From: an uncultured Clostridium sp.
GTDB taxonomy: Bacteria > Bacillota > Clostridia > TANB77 > CAG-508
Assembly: GCA_958422985.1 (NCBI GenBank)
Contig: CATZPY010000006.1
Coordinates: 1 to 57,661, forward strand
DNA: 57,661 bases
Reading direction: 5' to 3'
Below are positions 10,285 through 19,817 of the stretch, piece after piece. The position numbers were made by a program, and so were the translations under genes. How positions within the stretch are numbered: the first letter of the stretch is position 1; each line of letters begins with the position of its first letter. Below the pieces are notes generated by a model. The model saw nothing but the letters and a program-made list of their open reading frames with translations, ran no database searches and was not told the DNA's origin.

Positions 10285-12246
10285 ATGAAAGAGAAAATAC
10301 AAAATATTATTAAAAAGTTTTTAACAAAAGAAGTTATAATGTACGTTATATTCGGAGTATTAACAACTTTAGTAAACTTAATAATATCATTTGTATTAGT
10401 AGGTGCATTTAAAATAGATGGTTCAATTGCAAGTGCAATTGGAATAGTAACATCTATTTTATTTGCGTATTTTACTAATAGAAAATGGGTTTTTAATACA
10501 ACAGCAAAAGGCTTTGTAGAGAACTTTAAAGAATTTTGGAAATTTATTGCTGGAAGGCTAGTTACAATGGCCATTGAACAAGGTGGAGTAATGATTTTAT
10601 ATGGTCATTTGGGAATGCCATTTGCACCTGTTAAATTATCATTAACGATTATTGTTATAATATTAAACTATATTTTTAGTAAATTTTTTGCTTTTAAAAC
10701 AGATATGGAAGAAGTAAAAGAAAGTGATAAACCAGTAAAAGTTACGAGCAAATTTAATTTTTTAGAATATATAAAAAAAAATAAAATAAATATATTTATA
10801 TTTTTGGGAATGCTAATATTTGCATTCATAGTATGTTCTAATTTTTTAAAAGAACATTACACAAATGATTCTTATTATGTAAGTGCATATGGCTATGACT
10901 ATTATGCAAGGCATTTTTTATTGTCTAATAGAATGTTTAGTGCATTATTTTTATTAATTTTTAAATGGCTAGATATACCTTTTTATAAAGAAATTACTAT
11001 TATGGCAGTAATACTAACTTTTATAATGGTATTGGCTTGGTTTATATTGTATAAATTTGTTATAAAATTAACGAAAAAAGAAAAATCAATATTATATAAT
11101 ATTTTAATTGGATTAGCCTCTTTTTTAGTTGTATTTAATATGTGCACAGCAGAAGGATTATTATATGTAGAAGTTGGAACAATGCCTTTTGGAATATTGT
11201 TTGCAATATTGGGGTCATGTATTCTAGCAACAGACAAAAAATTTAAATATTTAATTAGTTTAATATTAGTTACAATTTCTGGACTGTTCTATCAAGCAAC
11301 AAGTGCAATATTTGTTTTATTAGCATTAGTACTAATAGCTATAAAACATAAAGGAAATATAAAACTAATTATAAAAGACACAATATTTATAGCTGTTATT
11401 TATGGAATTGCAATGATAATAAATTTAATAGGAGTTAAGTGTTGGCAGAAAGTATTAGGAGTAGAATTTAGAAAATTTGAAATACCTTCTATTACTACTA
11501 TTTTTGCAACAATTTTAAAATTTGGTGAAACAATATTAATATATAATGTTGGAATAGGACCAAAATATGGATATTTATCATTACTTATAATTTTAACTGC
11601 AATTTTTATAATAGGAATAATTTTAAGAAAAAAAGATTATTTTATGATATTAGAATATGTTACTTTAATAATATTAAGTATTATTATACCAATAATTCCT
11701 ATTTTAGCGACACCTGCTACACAATATATAGAACCAAGAATGGCTATGTGTTTTGGTTCTATAATAGGAATATTAATAATATTCTTACTAGCAGTTGTAG
11801 AAATAAACCGCAACAAATATTTATTAATAGCTGTAGCAACTATTACAATTTTTAATTTTATAATAAATTCTGTATTTTTAATAACAGCATCATCTGCTAC
11901 ATTAGTAACTAATAGACTAGATCATGTTATTGTAAAAGATATAATACAAGAAATAGAAAAATATGAGACAAGTTCAGGAAAAACAATAAAGAACGTAGGT
12001 ATAGCTTTTGATAAAAAATATACAATGTATTATGAAGATGAGCCAGCATTAAGATGTTATAATATTAGAAGTATGGGAACAAATTGGGCAGTAAAGGAAA
12101 TGATTTCTACTTTTACTGGAAGAACATTTAAAAATACTAATGTACCACAAGATATAAAAGAGAAATTTTTACAAAATGATTGGGATAGATATAATAAAGA
12201 ACAGTTAGTTTTCGAAGGAGAAAATTTATATATTTGTATTTATTAA
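10285..12246 (+). CDS. GtrA flippase domain fused to a GT-C type membrane glucosyltransferase
   Basis: Residues about 12-135 are a GtrA domain with four membrane helices (VIFGVLTTLVNLIISF, SILFAYFTNRKWVFNT, SKFFAFKT), the family thought to flip undecaprenyl-phosphate sugars. Residues about 175-653 are a multi-spanning GT-C domain like the Gtr-type glucosyltransferase family (Glucos_trans_II), with the outside-facing acidic start HYTNDSYYVSAYGYDYYARH. After about 10 helices, a soluble C-terminal domain of about 110 residues ends the protein. The ATG at 10285 is chosen because GGGAG lies 8 bases upstream; upstream in-frame starts overlap tagG. The GtrB-like gene follows directly. Flippase and transferase in one chain suggests a self-contained side-chain glycosylation module. 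Two homologues of the second half lie at 33836 and 35360. Confidence 0.82.
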   Translation: MKEKIQNIIKKFLTKEVIMYVIFGVLTTLVNLIISFVLVGAFKIDGSIASAIGIVTSILFAYFTNRKWVFNTTAKGFVENFKEFWKFIAGRLVTMAIEQGGVMILYGHLGMPFAPVKLSLTIIVIILNYIFSKFFAFKTDMEEVKESDKPVKVTSKFNFLEYIKKNKINIFIFLGMLIFAFIVCSNFLKEHYTNDSYYVSAYGYDYYARHFLLSNRMFSALFLLIFKWLDIPFYKEITIMAVILTFIMVLAWFILYKFVIKLTKKEKSILYNILIGLASFLVVFNMCTAEGLLYVEVGTMPFGILFAILGSCILATDKKFKYLISLILVTISGLFYQATSAIFVLLALVLIAIKHKGNIKLIIKDTIFIAVIYGIAMIINLIGVKCWQKVLGVEFRKFEIPSITTIFATILKFGETILIYNVGIGPKYGYLSLLIILTAIFIIGIILRKKDYFMILEYVTLIILSIIIPIIPILATPATQYIEPRMAMCFGSIIGILIIFLLAVVEINRNKYLLIAVATITIFNFIINSVFLITASSATLVTNRLDHVIVKDIIQEIEKYETSSGKTIKNVGIAFDKKYTMYYEDEPALRCYNIRSMGTNWAVKEMISTFTGRTFKNTNVPQDIKEKFLQNDWDRYNKEQLVFEGENLYICIY

Positions 12247-12258
12247 ATAAAAAAGGTT

Positions 12259-13215
12259 GTGAAAAATGTGAAGACGATAACAATAATAGTTCCAGCATAT
12301 AACGAAGAAGAAGCACTACCATATTTTTTGGATAGAATAAAAAATGTAGTAGACGATATTAAAAACTATAATTTCGAAATTCTTTTTATAAATGATGGAA
12401 GTAAAGATAAAACATTAGAAATTATAAAAAAATATAAAGAAGAAGAAAATAGAATATCATATGTGAATCTTTCTAGAAATTTTGGAAAAGAAGTTGCTAT
12501 GATAGCAGGTTTGGACTATGCCAAAGGTGATGCAATAGTATTTATGGACGCAGATTTGCAAGATCCACCAGAACTAATTCCAGAACTTATAAAATGGTGG
12601 GAAGAAGGATATGATGATGTATATGCAAAGAGAAAAACTAGAGCAGGAGAAACTTGGCTTAAAAAATTTACATCAAAAATGTACTATAAAGTATTACAAT
12701 CATTAACAAATGTTCAAATACAAAAAGATACAGGAGATTTTAGACTTTTAGATAGAAGATGTGTAAATGCCTTAAAAAAGATGAGAGAAACACAAAGATG
12801 TTCTAAGAGTATGTTTAGTTGGATAGGATATAAGAAAAAAGAAGTATTATACGATAGAGACCCAAGAATTGCAGGTAAAACAAAATGGAATTACAAAAAA
12901 TTAATAGACTTAGCAATAGATGGAATAACATCTTTTACAACATCACCACTAAGGATTTCTACTTATTTGGCGATACCAACTTTTGGAGCATTAGTAATTT
13001 ATTTTATATATGTAATATGTAAAATGATATTAATTACTCACAAAATAGATGCATACCAAGCTATAATACTTCTAATATTATTCTTCTCAGGAATACAAAT
13101 ATTATTATTTGGAATAATTGGCGAATATTTAGGAAGAATATTTAATGAATCAAAAAATAGACCATTATATTTGGTAGATGAATACAATGGAGAAAAAGAA
13201 ACAAACGAAAATTAA
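12259..13215 (+). CDS. GtrB-like polyprenyl-phosphate sugar transferase (GT2)
   Basis: This 318-residue GT2 enzyme of the DPM1/GtrB type moves a sugar from a nucleotide donor to undecaprenyl phosphate on the cytoplasmic side. It shows TIIVPAYNEEEALP, FINDGSKDKTL, DADLQDPPELI, a DTGDFRLLDRR segment and FAGKTKY-like IAGKTKWNYKK. Two C-terminal transmembrane helices (about 232-255 and 268-290) and the GEYLGRIFNE motif are standard for the group. The first GTG at 12259 is only 2 bases after AAAAGG; a second GTG at 12268 is better spaced and gives MKTITIIV, so the true start may be 9 bases later. It follows the GtrA/GT-C fusion by 12 bases, completing a three-part Gtr system. A paralogue is at 21660. 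A strong terminator follows. Confidence 0.9.
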   Translation: MKNVKTITIIVPAYNEEEALPYFLDRIKNVVDDIKNYNFEILFINDGSKDKTLEIIKKYKEEENRISYVNLSRNFGKEVAMIAGLDYAKGDAIVFMDADLQDPPELIPELIKWWEEGYDDVYAKRKTRAGETWLKKFTSKMYYKVLQSLTNVQIQKDTGDFRLLDRRCVNALKKMRETQRCSKSMFSWIGYKKKEVLYDRDPRIAGKTKWNYKKLIDLAIDGITSFTTSPLRISTYLAIPTFGALVIYFIYVICKMILITHKIDAYQAIILLILFFSGIQILLFGIIGEYLGRIFNESKNRPLYLVDEYNGEKETNEN

Positions 13216-13227
13216 AAAATCAATATA

Positions 13228-13269
13228 AAATAGAAATAGTGTAAAATTTATACTATTTCTATTTTTTTT
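13228..13269 (+). terminator. Rho-independent terminator ending the polysaccharide locus
   Basis: A 13-base stem (13228-13240 with 13252-13264, perfect complement AAATAGAAATAGT) and an 11-base loop run into eight T residues. It lies just after the GtrB-like gene and before a new promoter, so it closes the first transcription unit. Confidence 0.85.
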
Positions 13270-13294
13270 CGAGTAAAAAAGAACAAAACTAAAA

Positions 13295-13323
13295 TTGACA
13301 CATAAAAAATGTTATAGTAAAAT
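13295..13323 (+). promoter_or_regulatory. Sigma-A type promoter for the ricin-repeat wall protein genes
   Basis: TTGACA at 13295-13300 and TAAAAT at 13318-13323 are separated by 17 bases. The pair sits between the terminator at 13228 and the ATG at 13354 and should drive the wall hydrolase genes. Confidence 0.75.
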
Positions 13324-13353
13324 GGCGTTAATTTAAAAAAAGAGGTGCTTGTT

Positions 13354-15663
13354 ATGAAAAAAAGTAGATATAAATTTGAATTAATAATATTGTGTATTAT
13401 ATTGGTAATTATGAGTAATATAAATGTATATGCAAAACAAAAAACAAATATGATAGAAAACAACATAAGTAGTGAAAATAATACAGAAGACAATGAAGAA
13501 GAACTAAGAAAATTAATTTTAAATACTAATAGTAATGAAATAAATGAAAATAACATAATACATGAAGATATTAAAAATAATGTAGAGACAATTAAACTAT
13601 CTAGTAATGGGGTATATACTTTAGCAGTAGGAGCAGATTCAAATAAAGTAATAGAAGTAGCAGGAAGTAGTACTGCAAATGGTGCAATAGTAGATATATG
13701 GAATAATGGAAATGTACCGGCACAAAAATTTAATATAGAGCTTATAGAAGGAAAGTATTATAAAATAACAGCAAGACATACGGGGAAAAGTTTAACTGCA
13801 AAAAACGGAAAATTAGAAGAAGGAACCAAAATAGTACAAGAAGACTATAAGGGATTAGATACTCAAAAGTGGATAATAAGAGATAGTAAGGTAAATGGGC
13901 TTGTAATATCTTTATTAGCAAATCCAGAACTTTCTATAACAGTAGAAGGAAACATAGAAAATGGTTCCAATATAATATTAAGTAAAAATGAAAATAGTGA
14001 TAATCAAATGTTATACTTTTTTAATAAAAATGAACAAGAAAGAACAGTAAAGAACGGAGTATATAGCCTAGCAGTAGGAGCAGATTCAAACAAAGTCATA
14101 GAAGTAGCAGGAAGTAGTACTGCGAATGGTTCAAGAGTAGACATATGGAATAATGGAAATGTACCAGCACAAAAATTTAATGTAGAATACAAAGAAGGAT
14201 ATTATAAAATAACAGCAAGACATACAGGGAAAAGCTTAACAGCAAAAAACGGGAAGTTAGAAGAAGAAACACAAATAGTACAAGAAGACTATAAGGGATT
14301 AGATACTCAGAAGTGGATAATAAGAGATAGTAAAGTAAATGGGCTTGTAATATCTTTATTAGCAAATCCAGAACTTGCTATAACAGTAGAAGGAAAAATA
14401 GAAAATGGAGATGGAATTATCTTAAGTAAAACTCAAAATAATAACAACCAAATGCTATATTTTTTAAGTAAAACTGAACAAGAAAGAACTGTAACGAATG
14501 GAGTATATAGTTTAGCAGTAGGAGCAGATTCAAACAAAGTAATAGAAGTGGCAGGAAGTAGTACAGAAGACAATGCCAGAGTAGATATATGGAATAATGG
14601 AAATGTACCAGCGCAAAAATTTAATGTAGAATATAAAGAAGGATACTACGAAATAACAGCGAGCCACACAGGAAAGAGCTTAACAGTTAAGAATGGAAAA
14701 TTACAAGAAGGAACAGAAATAGTTCAAACAACATATAAAGGATTAGACACTCAAAAATGGATAATACAAGATAGCAAAATAAATGGTTTAGTAATATCTT
14801 CATTAGCAAATCCAGAACTTGCTATAACAGTAGAAGGAAAAATAGAAAATGGATCAAAAATAGTATTAGATAAAACACAAAATAACAATAACCAAATGTT
14901 TTATTTCTTTGATGTACTAAATAAAAACATAAAAGAGGGGTTATATGGTAAATCTGGTTTAATGTATAAAGGTGAAAAGGGAAATTATTTAAAATATTAT
15001 CAAATAGGAAATGGAAAAAAGCATTTATTTACAACATTTTCTGTACATGGATTTGAAGACTCTTATAATAAAGACGGTTCTGAATTAACTTACATTGCAG
15101 ATGAGTTTTTTAAATATTTAAAAAATAACATGAGTGCAAAATTAATAAATGAATGGACAATATACATATTACCAGTTGTAAACCCAGATGGTCAATATGA
15201 TGGCTGGACACATAATGGACCAGGACGTACAACAGTATATAGTTGGGCACCAGAACATAAAGGAATAGACATTAACAGATGTTTTCCAGTAGGTTATACA
15301 AAGACAAGCTCAGACAGAAACTATAATGGAACAGAGCCATTACAAGCATACGAAGCACAATCATTAAGAGATTTTATTTTAGCAAACAAAGGAGATACAA
15401 ATATTGTTTTAGATATACATGGTTGGCTAAATGAAACAATAGGAAATAATGAATTAGGAAAATATTATAGGAACGAAATGGGAATAAATAAACATATTGG
15501 AACTTATGGAAATGGATACTTAATACAATGGGCAAGAACAATTCCTAATACTAAATCATTATTACTAGAATTACCAGAAGTAAATAGTCACGAAGAACTA
15601 GTAAAGATGAAATTAGACCAAAAATTTATTAATGCAACAATGAAAATATTAGAAGATTATTAA
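13354..15663 (+). CDS. Secreted ricin-type lectin / M14 zinc carboxypeptidase
   Basis: This 769-residue exported protein has a signal peptide (MKKSRYKFELIILCIILVIM, cleavage near VYAKQ), an acidic N/E-rich linker, three ricin-type beta-trefoil repeats (each about 148 residues, about 85-520) and a C-terminal M14-like metallopeptidase. Visible catalytic features are SVHGFEDSY (HxxE zinc ligands), NPDGQ, DINRCFP (Asn-Arg substrate carboxylate binding), DIHGW (third ligand) and LLLELPEV (catalytic Glu). Peptidoglycan peptide cleavage, with the lectin repeats binding wall glycan, is a reasonable inference. The ATG at 13354 follows AGAGGTG; an in-frame GTG at 13345 lies inside that ribosome-binding site. 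Ricin repeats are nearly identical to those of the next gene. Confidence 0.87.
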   Translation: MKKSRYKFELIILCIILVIMSNINVYAKQKTNMIENNISSENNTEDNEEELRKLILNTNSNEINENNIIHEDIKNNVETIKLSSNGVYTLAVGADSNKVIEVAGSSTANGAIVDIWNNGNVPAQKFNIELIEGKYYKITARHTGKSLTAKNGKLEEGTKIVQEDYKGLDTQKWIIRDSKVNGLVISLLANPELSITVEGNIENGSNIILSKNENSDNQMLYFFNKNEQERTVKNGVYSLAVGADSNKVIEVAGSSTANGSRVDIWNNGNVPAQKFNVEYKEGYYKITARHTGKSLTAKNGKLEEETQIVQEDYKGLDTQKWIIRDSKVNGLVISLLANPELAITVEGKIENGDGIILSKTQNNNNQMLYFLSKTEQERTVTNGVYSLAVGADSNKVIEVAGSSTEDNARVDIWNNGNVPAQKFNVEYKEGYYEITASHTGKSLTVKNGKLQEGTEIVQTTYKGLDTQKWIIQDSKINGLVISSLANPELAITVEGKIENGSKIVLDKTQNNNNQMFYFFDVLNKNIKEGLYGKSGLMYKGEKGNYLKYYQIGNGKKHLFTTFSVHGFEDSYNKDGSELTYIADEFFKYLKNNMSAKLINEWTIYILPVVNPDGQYDGWTHNGPGRTTVYSWAPEHKGIDINRCFPVGYTKTSSDRNYNGTEPLQAYEAQSLRDFILANKGDTNIVLDIHGWLNETIGNNELGKYYRNEMGINKHIGTYGNGYLIQWARTIPNTKSLLLELPEVNSHEELVKMKLDQKFINATMKILEDY
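13606..14920 (+). repeat. Three tandem ricin-lectin coding repeats (period 444-447 bp)
   Basis: Equivalent codons in GVYxLAVGADS fall at 13612, 14059 and 14503, a period of 447 then 444 bases. Nucleotide identity between units is very high over long stretches (for example the codons for NKVIEVAGSS and NNGNVPAQKFN), so recent duplication or gene conversion is likely. Confidence 0.85.
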
Positions 15664-15707
15664 ATAAAATAATATATATTCGGATAATATAATTAGGAGA
15701 GGTAAAT

Positions 15708-18700
15708 ATGAAAAACAAAAGAATAATATTAATTTTAATAATAATGTTTACTATATTAAATTTAGTAGGTGTAAACATATATGCAGAGTCAAATAATATA
15801 ATAGAAAAGCAAAATAACCTATTAGAAGAAAATTTATTAAATAATAATATTATGCAAGAAGCAAATAATGTAAATGAAACAATAGTAGATAATACTATGG
15901 AATCAGAAGAGAAAAAAGATACAACTATAGAAAGTGAAGAAATTACAGAAGATATAACAATAAAAGAAGAAAAAGAAAGCGACATAGTACAAGAATATAT
16001 TAATGAAAAAACAGTAAAAAGCGGAGTGTATAGGTTAGCTCCATGTTTAGATTCAAACAAGGTAATAGAAGTAGCAGGAAGTAGTAGAGAAGACAATGCT
16101 GTAATAGATATATGGAATTATGGTAATGTACCAGCACAAAAATTTAATGTACAATATGAAAATGGATATTATAAAATAACAGCAAGACATAGTGGTAAAA
16201 GCCTAGCAGTAAAAGATGGAATAATTAAAGAAGGAAGCTTAATAGTTCAAGAAACATACAAAGGGTTAGATTCACAAAAATGGACTATAAGAGATAGTAA
16301 AATAAATGGATTAATAATATCACCATTATCTAATCCAGACTTATTAATAACTGTAAAAGGAAATGTTTTAAATGGAGCAAAAATTGTTCTAGGGAAAGCA
16401 GAAAAGAATAATAACCAAATGTTTTATTTCTTTAACGAAAATGAAGCTGAAAGAACAGTAAAAAATGGTGTATATAAATTGGCTATAGGTGCAGATTCTA
16501 GCAAGGTAATAGAAGTAGCAGGAAGCAGTAAAGAAGATAATTCTATAGTAGATATATGGAACTATGGTGATGTACCAGCACAAAAATTTAATGTACAATA
16601 TGAAGATGGATACTATAAGATAACAGCAAGACATACAGGAAAAAGTTTAACTATAAAAAATGGAACATTACAAGAAGGAACAGAAATAGTACAGTCAACA
16701 TATGAAGGATTAGATACGCAAAAATGGATAATAAAAGATAGTAGAATAAATGGACTAGTAATATCATCACTAGCTAATCCAGAATTGGCAATAACTGTAT
16801 CAGGAAATATAGAAAATGGTTCTAAAATAGTATTAGGAAAAAATAATAATAGTAATAACCAAATGATTTACTTTTTAAATGAGAGTAATTCAGAAAAAAC
16901 AGTATCAAATGGAAAATACCAACTGTTAATTGGGGCAAGCCAAGAAAAATCTATAGAAGTAGCAGGAAGCAGTAAGGAAGATAATGCGAAAGTAGATATA
17001 TGGGACTATGGGCATGTAGCGGCTCAACAATTTAATATAGAATATGTAGAAGAAGGATACTATAAAATAACAGCAAGCCACACAGGTAAAAGCTTAACTG
17101 CTAAAAATGGAACATTACAAGAAGGAACAGAAATAGTACAATCAACATATGCTGGGTTAGACACACAAAAGTGGCTAATAAAAGATAGTGGCATAAATGG
17201 TCTTACAATAGCTTCAATGGTGAAGCCAAATTTAGCATTTACTATAGACGGAAAAATAAATAATGGTGATAAAATCGTTTTAAAGAATTTAGAAAAAAAT
17301 AATAATCAAATGTTTTATTTTATTAAAACAGTAGAAACAAAACAAACGGTTAAAAATAATCTTTATAAAATATTGGTAGGAGCAAATGCAAATAAATCTA
17401 TAGAAGTAGCAGGAAGTAGTACAGAAAACAATGCCAAAATGGATATATGGGATTTTGGAAACTCTAGAGCACAAAAATTTAAGGTGGAATATGTTGATGG
17501 TTATTACAAAATAATAGCATCACATAGTAATAAAAGTTTAACTGTTAAAGAAAATAAAATTCAAAATGGAATAGAAATAGTACAAGATGATTATAGAGGA
17601 GATTTTAGCCAAAAATGGACTATAAGAGATAGTAAAATAAATGGATTAATTATATCACCTTTAACAAGACCAGACTTAGCAATAACTATAGAAAACAGAA
17701 TTGAAAATGGTTCTAAGCTTATATTAACATCTTTACAAAAAAATGATAGACAAATGTTCTACTTTTATACTACAAATATAGGAATTAATATAGATTCTAA
17801 TAAATATCCTGGAGTAGCAGAAGCAGTAGATAATTTAACAAGCAAACATCCAACTTGGGAATTTGAAGTGTTATATACAGGTCTAGACTTTTACACAGCA
17901 GTTCAGGGAGAATATGAATATGATAATAGAAAAGCAAATTTAGTATATACCCCAACATATAAAGGGGATTGGATTGCACCAAACCCATATGTTAGTGGGA
18001 CTTGGGCATCAGCTTCATATAATGGAATTGCATATTTTATGGATCCAAGAAACTTTTTAAATGAAGTAGATGCTTTCCAATTTGTAGATTTAGCAGATTA
18101 TGCAAACAGTGGTGCAACATTAGCATCTATACAATACCAAGTAAATGGAACTTTTTTAAATAACTTTGCAGAAGATGTTAGAGTTTCATGTGAAAGACAA
18201 AATGTAAACCCTTACTATATAATCGCAAGATTATTTCAAGAACAAGGAAAAGATGGTTCTGCTACAATTTATATGGATGGTGGAGATGGGAAATTATATT
18301 TTAACCCATTTAATATAGGTGCGGTAGTTGGAAATGATGTTGCAACAGCCTTAGCTAAAGCTAAAGCCATGGGATGGGATAGTATGCAAAAAGGTATAGA
18401 AGGCGGAATAAAATTTGTAAAAGAAGGATATCTAGATGCAAAACAAAATACACTATATTTAAATAAGTTTGATGTAAATCCAAACAGTCCAGGTGGATTC
18501 TATACACATCAATATATGCAAAATTTATCAGCAGCATATAGTGAAGCACGTATATTTAGAGGAGCATATGTAGATACAGGAACATTAGATAATAAAATTA
18601 AATTTATTATACCAGTATATGAAAATATGCCTCAGACACCAGCAACCAAGCCAACAGGAGAAGGCGGTTCAACAGAACCAGGTGGACCAACAATAACAGA

Positions 18701-19136
18701 CAAAGGACCTATGAGTGTTAAAGTATTTGATGTAAGCACAACGTTAAAAATAAGAACGGGACCAGGAACTAAATATGGTGAAATAGAAAGAGTAACTAAT
18801 GGAACTGTTCTATTATCAATAGAAAGATTATCTAATGGATGGCAGAAAGTAATAACTCCATCTGGCAATGTAGGATATGCTTCAGGAAGTTATTTACAAT
18901 TTATAAATGACGTTTCAAATTGTAATGAGAAAATTAAGATAACAACATCTTCTAGTGTAAATATTAGAATTGGCCCAGGGCAAAGTTATGAAAGTATAAA
19001 ACAAGTAAGAAATGGAACAACAGGTGTAAGAATATTAAAAGACACATATTATGCAGACGGATTTTGTTGGGATTTAATTATTTTAGACGATGGAACAAAA
19101 GGATTTGTTGCCTCAAAATATTTAACAGTAATTTAG
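15708..19136 (+). CDS. Secreted autolysin: ricin repeats, N-acetylglucosaminidase domain, two SH3b domains
   Basis: This 1142-residue exported hydrolase has a signal peptide ending near NIYAES, an acidic linker, four ricin-type repeats (about 100-690), and a glucosaminidase domain (about 690-970) with the WEFEVLYTGLDF start, AQGYEYD-like linker, WASASYNGIAYFMDPRNFL, QFVDL, NPYYIIARLFQEQG and NPFNIGA motifs. This is the LytD/endo-beta-N-acetylglucosaminidase type that cuts GlcNAc-MurNAc bonds in peptidoglycan. A Pro/Gly/Thr linker (about 975-1005) leads to two SH3b wall-binding domains, each with an RTGPG or RIGPG core. It lies 44 bases after the M14 gene, with AGGAGAGG before the ATG, so the two are probably cotranscribed. 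Likely role: wall turnover or daughter-cell separation. Confidence 0.9.
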   Translation: MKNKRIILILIIMFTILNLVGVNIYAESNNIIEKQNNLLEENLLNNNIMQEANNVNETIVDNTMESEEKKDTTIESEEITEDITIKEEKESDIVQEYINEKTVKSGVYRLAPCLDSNKVIEVAGSSREDNAVIDIWNYGNVPAQKFNVQYENGYYKITARHSGKSLAVKDGIIKEGSLIVQETYKGLDSQKWTIRDSKINGLIISPLSNPDLLITVKGNVLNGAKIVLGKAEKNNNQMFYFFNENEAERTVKNGVYKLAIGADSSKVIEVAGSSKEDNSIVDIWNYGDVPAQKFNVQYEDGYYKITARHTGKSLTIKNGTLQEGTEIVQSTYEGLDTQKWIIKDSRINGLVISSLANPELAITVSGNIENGSKIVLGKNNNSNNQMIYFLNESNSEKTVSNGKYQLLIGASQEKSIEVAGSSKEDNAKVDIWDYGHVAAQQFNIEYVEEGYYKITASHTGKSLTAKNGTLQEGTEIVQSTYAGLDTQKWLIKDSGINGLTIASMVKPNLAFTIDGKINNGDKIVLKNLEKNNNQMFYFIKTVETKQTVKNNLYKILVGANANKSIEVAGSSTENNAKMDIWDFGNSRAQKFKVEYVDGYYKIIASHSNKSLTVKENKIQNGIEIVQDDYRGDFSQKWTIRDSKINGLIISPLTRPDLAITIENRIENGSKLILTSLQKNDRQMFYFYTTNIGINIDSNKYPGVAEAVDNLTSKHPTWEFEVLYTGLDFYTAVQGEYEYDNRKANLVYTPTYKGDWIAPNPYVSGTWASASYNGIAYFMDPRNFLNEVDAFQFVDLADYANSGATLASIQYQVNGTFLNNFAEDVRVSCERQNVNPYYIIARLFQEQGKDGSATIYMDGGDGKLYFNPFNIGAVVGNDVATALAKAKAMGWDSMQKGIEGGIKFVKEGYLDAKQNTLYLNKFDVNPNSPGGFYTHQYMQNLSAAYSEARIFRGAYVDTGTLDNKIKFIIPVYENMPQTPATKPTGEGGSTEPGGPTITDKGPMSVKVFDVSTTLKIRTGPGTKYGEIERVTNGTVLLSIERLSNGWQKVITPSGNVGYASGSYLQFINDVSNCNEKIKITTSSSVNIRIGPGQSYESIKQVRNGTTGVRILKDTYYADGFCWDLIILDDGTKGFVASKYLTVI
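16014..17776 (+). repeat. Four tandem ricin-lectin coding repeats (period 444-447 bp)
   Basis: Equivalent codons lie at 16026, 16470, 16914 and 17361, giving spacings of 444, 444 and 447 bases. The first units match those of the preceding gene most closely; the fourth is more divergent. Each unit encodes an IEVAGSS and a QKW block and one beta-trefoil fold. Confidence 0.85.
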
Positions 19137-19143
19137 AAAGGAG

Positions 19144-19180
19144 AATGGTAAATTAATATTAAAATTGATTTACCATTTCT
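19144..19180 (+). terminator. AT-rich hairpin between autolysin and cadherin-like gene
   Basis: A 10-base perfect stem (AATGGTAAAT at 19144-19153 with ATTTACCATT at 19168-19177) and a 14-base loop are followed by TCTTT. It could be a weak terminator or attenuator just upstream of the AAAGGAGG of the next gene. The stem has only three G-C pairs, so strength is uncertain. Confidence 0.45.
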
Positions 19181-19200
19181 TTAATAAAGGAGGAAAAACA

Positions 19201-19791
19201 GTGAAAATCAGAATATGTATACTTAGTGTGCTTTTAGTACTTATTATAGGTTCGTTTAATATAGCATTAGCAGAAACAGGAAGACTTGTAGATATTCCAG
19301 TACCTCCAGAAAGTTCTGGATATACAGACTTTACAGAAGAAGAGGCTAAAGAAAAGGCAGAAGAATTCGAAAAAAATAAAAATGATCTTACAACTGCACA
19401 AGATTATGTAGGGAAATCTAGTAACAATTATTTAAAAATGCTTAAAGTTGAAGGATATGAATTAACACCAGAATTTAATAGGCAAAACGACTCGTACACA
19501 ATTTATGTAAAGGATGATAGTACAAATAATTTTAATGTTATTGCAGAAACTGACAATGAAAAAGCAAGAATAGAAGGTATAGGAAATATAAACATTTCTA
19601 ATAACGATAGAAAAATTAATGTAAAAGTAACAGCAGAGAATGGCAATATAAATATGTATACAATTAATGTAGAAAATGAATTTAATAAGCCAAAAGACCC
19701 AAAAGGCAATATATTAATTAGTTTTATAATCATAATAGCTGTAGCCATAATAGTGATATCAATAATTTTTATAAAAAAGAAAAAAGACTAG
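19201..19791 (+). CDS. Membrane-anchored exported protein with cadherin-like beta-sandwich domain
   Basis: This 196-residue protein has an N-terminal signal sequence (ILSVLLVLIIGSFNIALA, cleavage before ETG), an acidic helical stretch, a domain with the pattern of the cadherin-like beta-sandwich family (LKMLKVEGYELTPEF, YTIYVKDD, ARIEGIGN, KVTAENGN, YTINVEN), and a C-terminal membrane helix ending in KKKKD. It should be held on the outer face of the membrane by that tail. Start is GTG at 19201 after AAAGGAGG; earlier in-frame codons are disfavoured. Following the wall hydrolases suggests a wall-binding or scaffolding part, but no catalytic residues are visible. Confidence 0.8.
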   Translation: MKIRICILSVLLVLIIGSFNIALAETGRLVDIPVPPESSGYTDFTEEEAKEKAEEFEKNKNDLTTAQDYVGKSSNNYLKMLKVEGYELTPEFNRQNDSYTIYVKDDSTNNFNVIAETDNEKARIEGIGNINISNNDRKINVKVTAENGNINMYTINVENEFNKPKDPKGNILISFIIIIAVAIIVISIIFIKKKKD

Positions 19792-19817
19792 AAAGAATTG
19801 TTTATAAGGAGAAAAAA

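Noticed and set aside
13606..17776. Long near-identical repeats that might be a CRISPR or other array
   Set aside because: The units are 444-447 bp, in frame, and encode ricin-type lectin domains; no short direct repeats with unique spacers.
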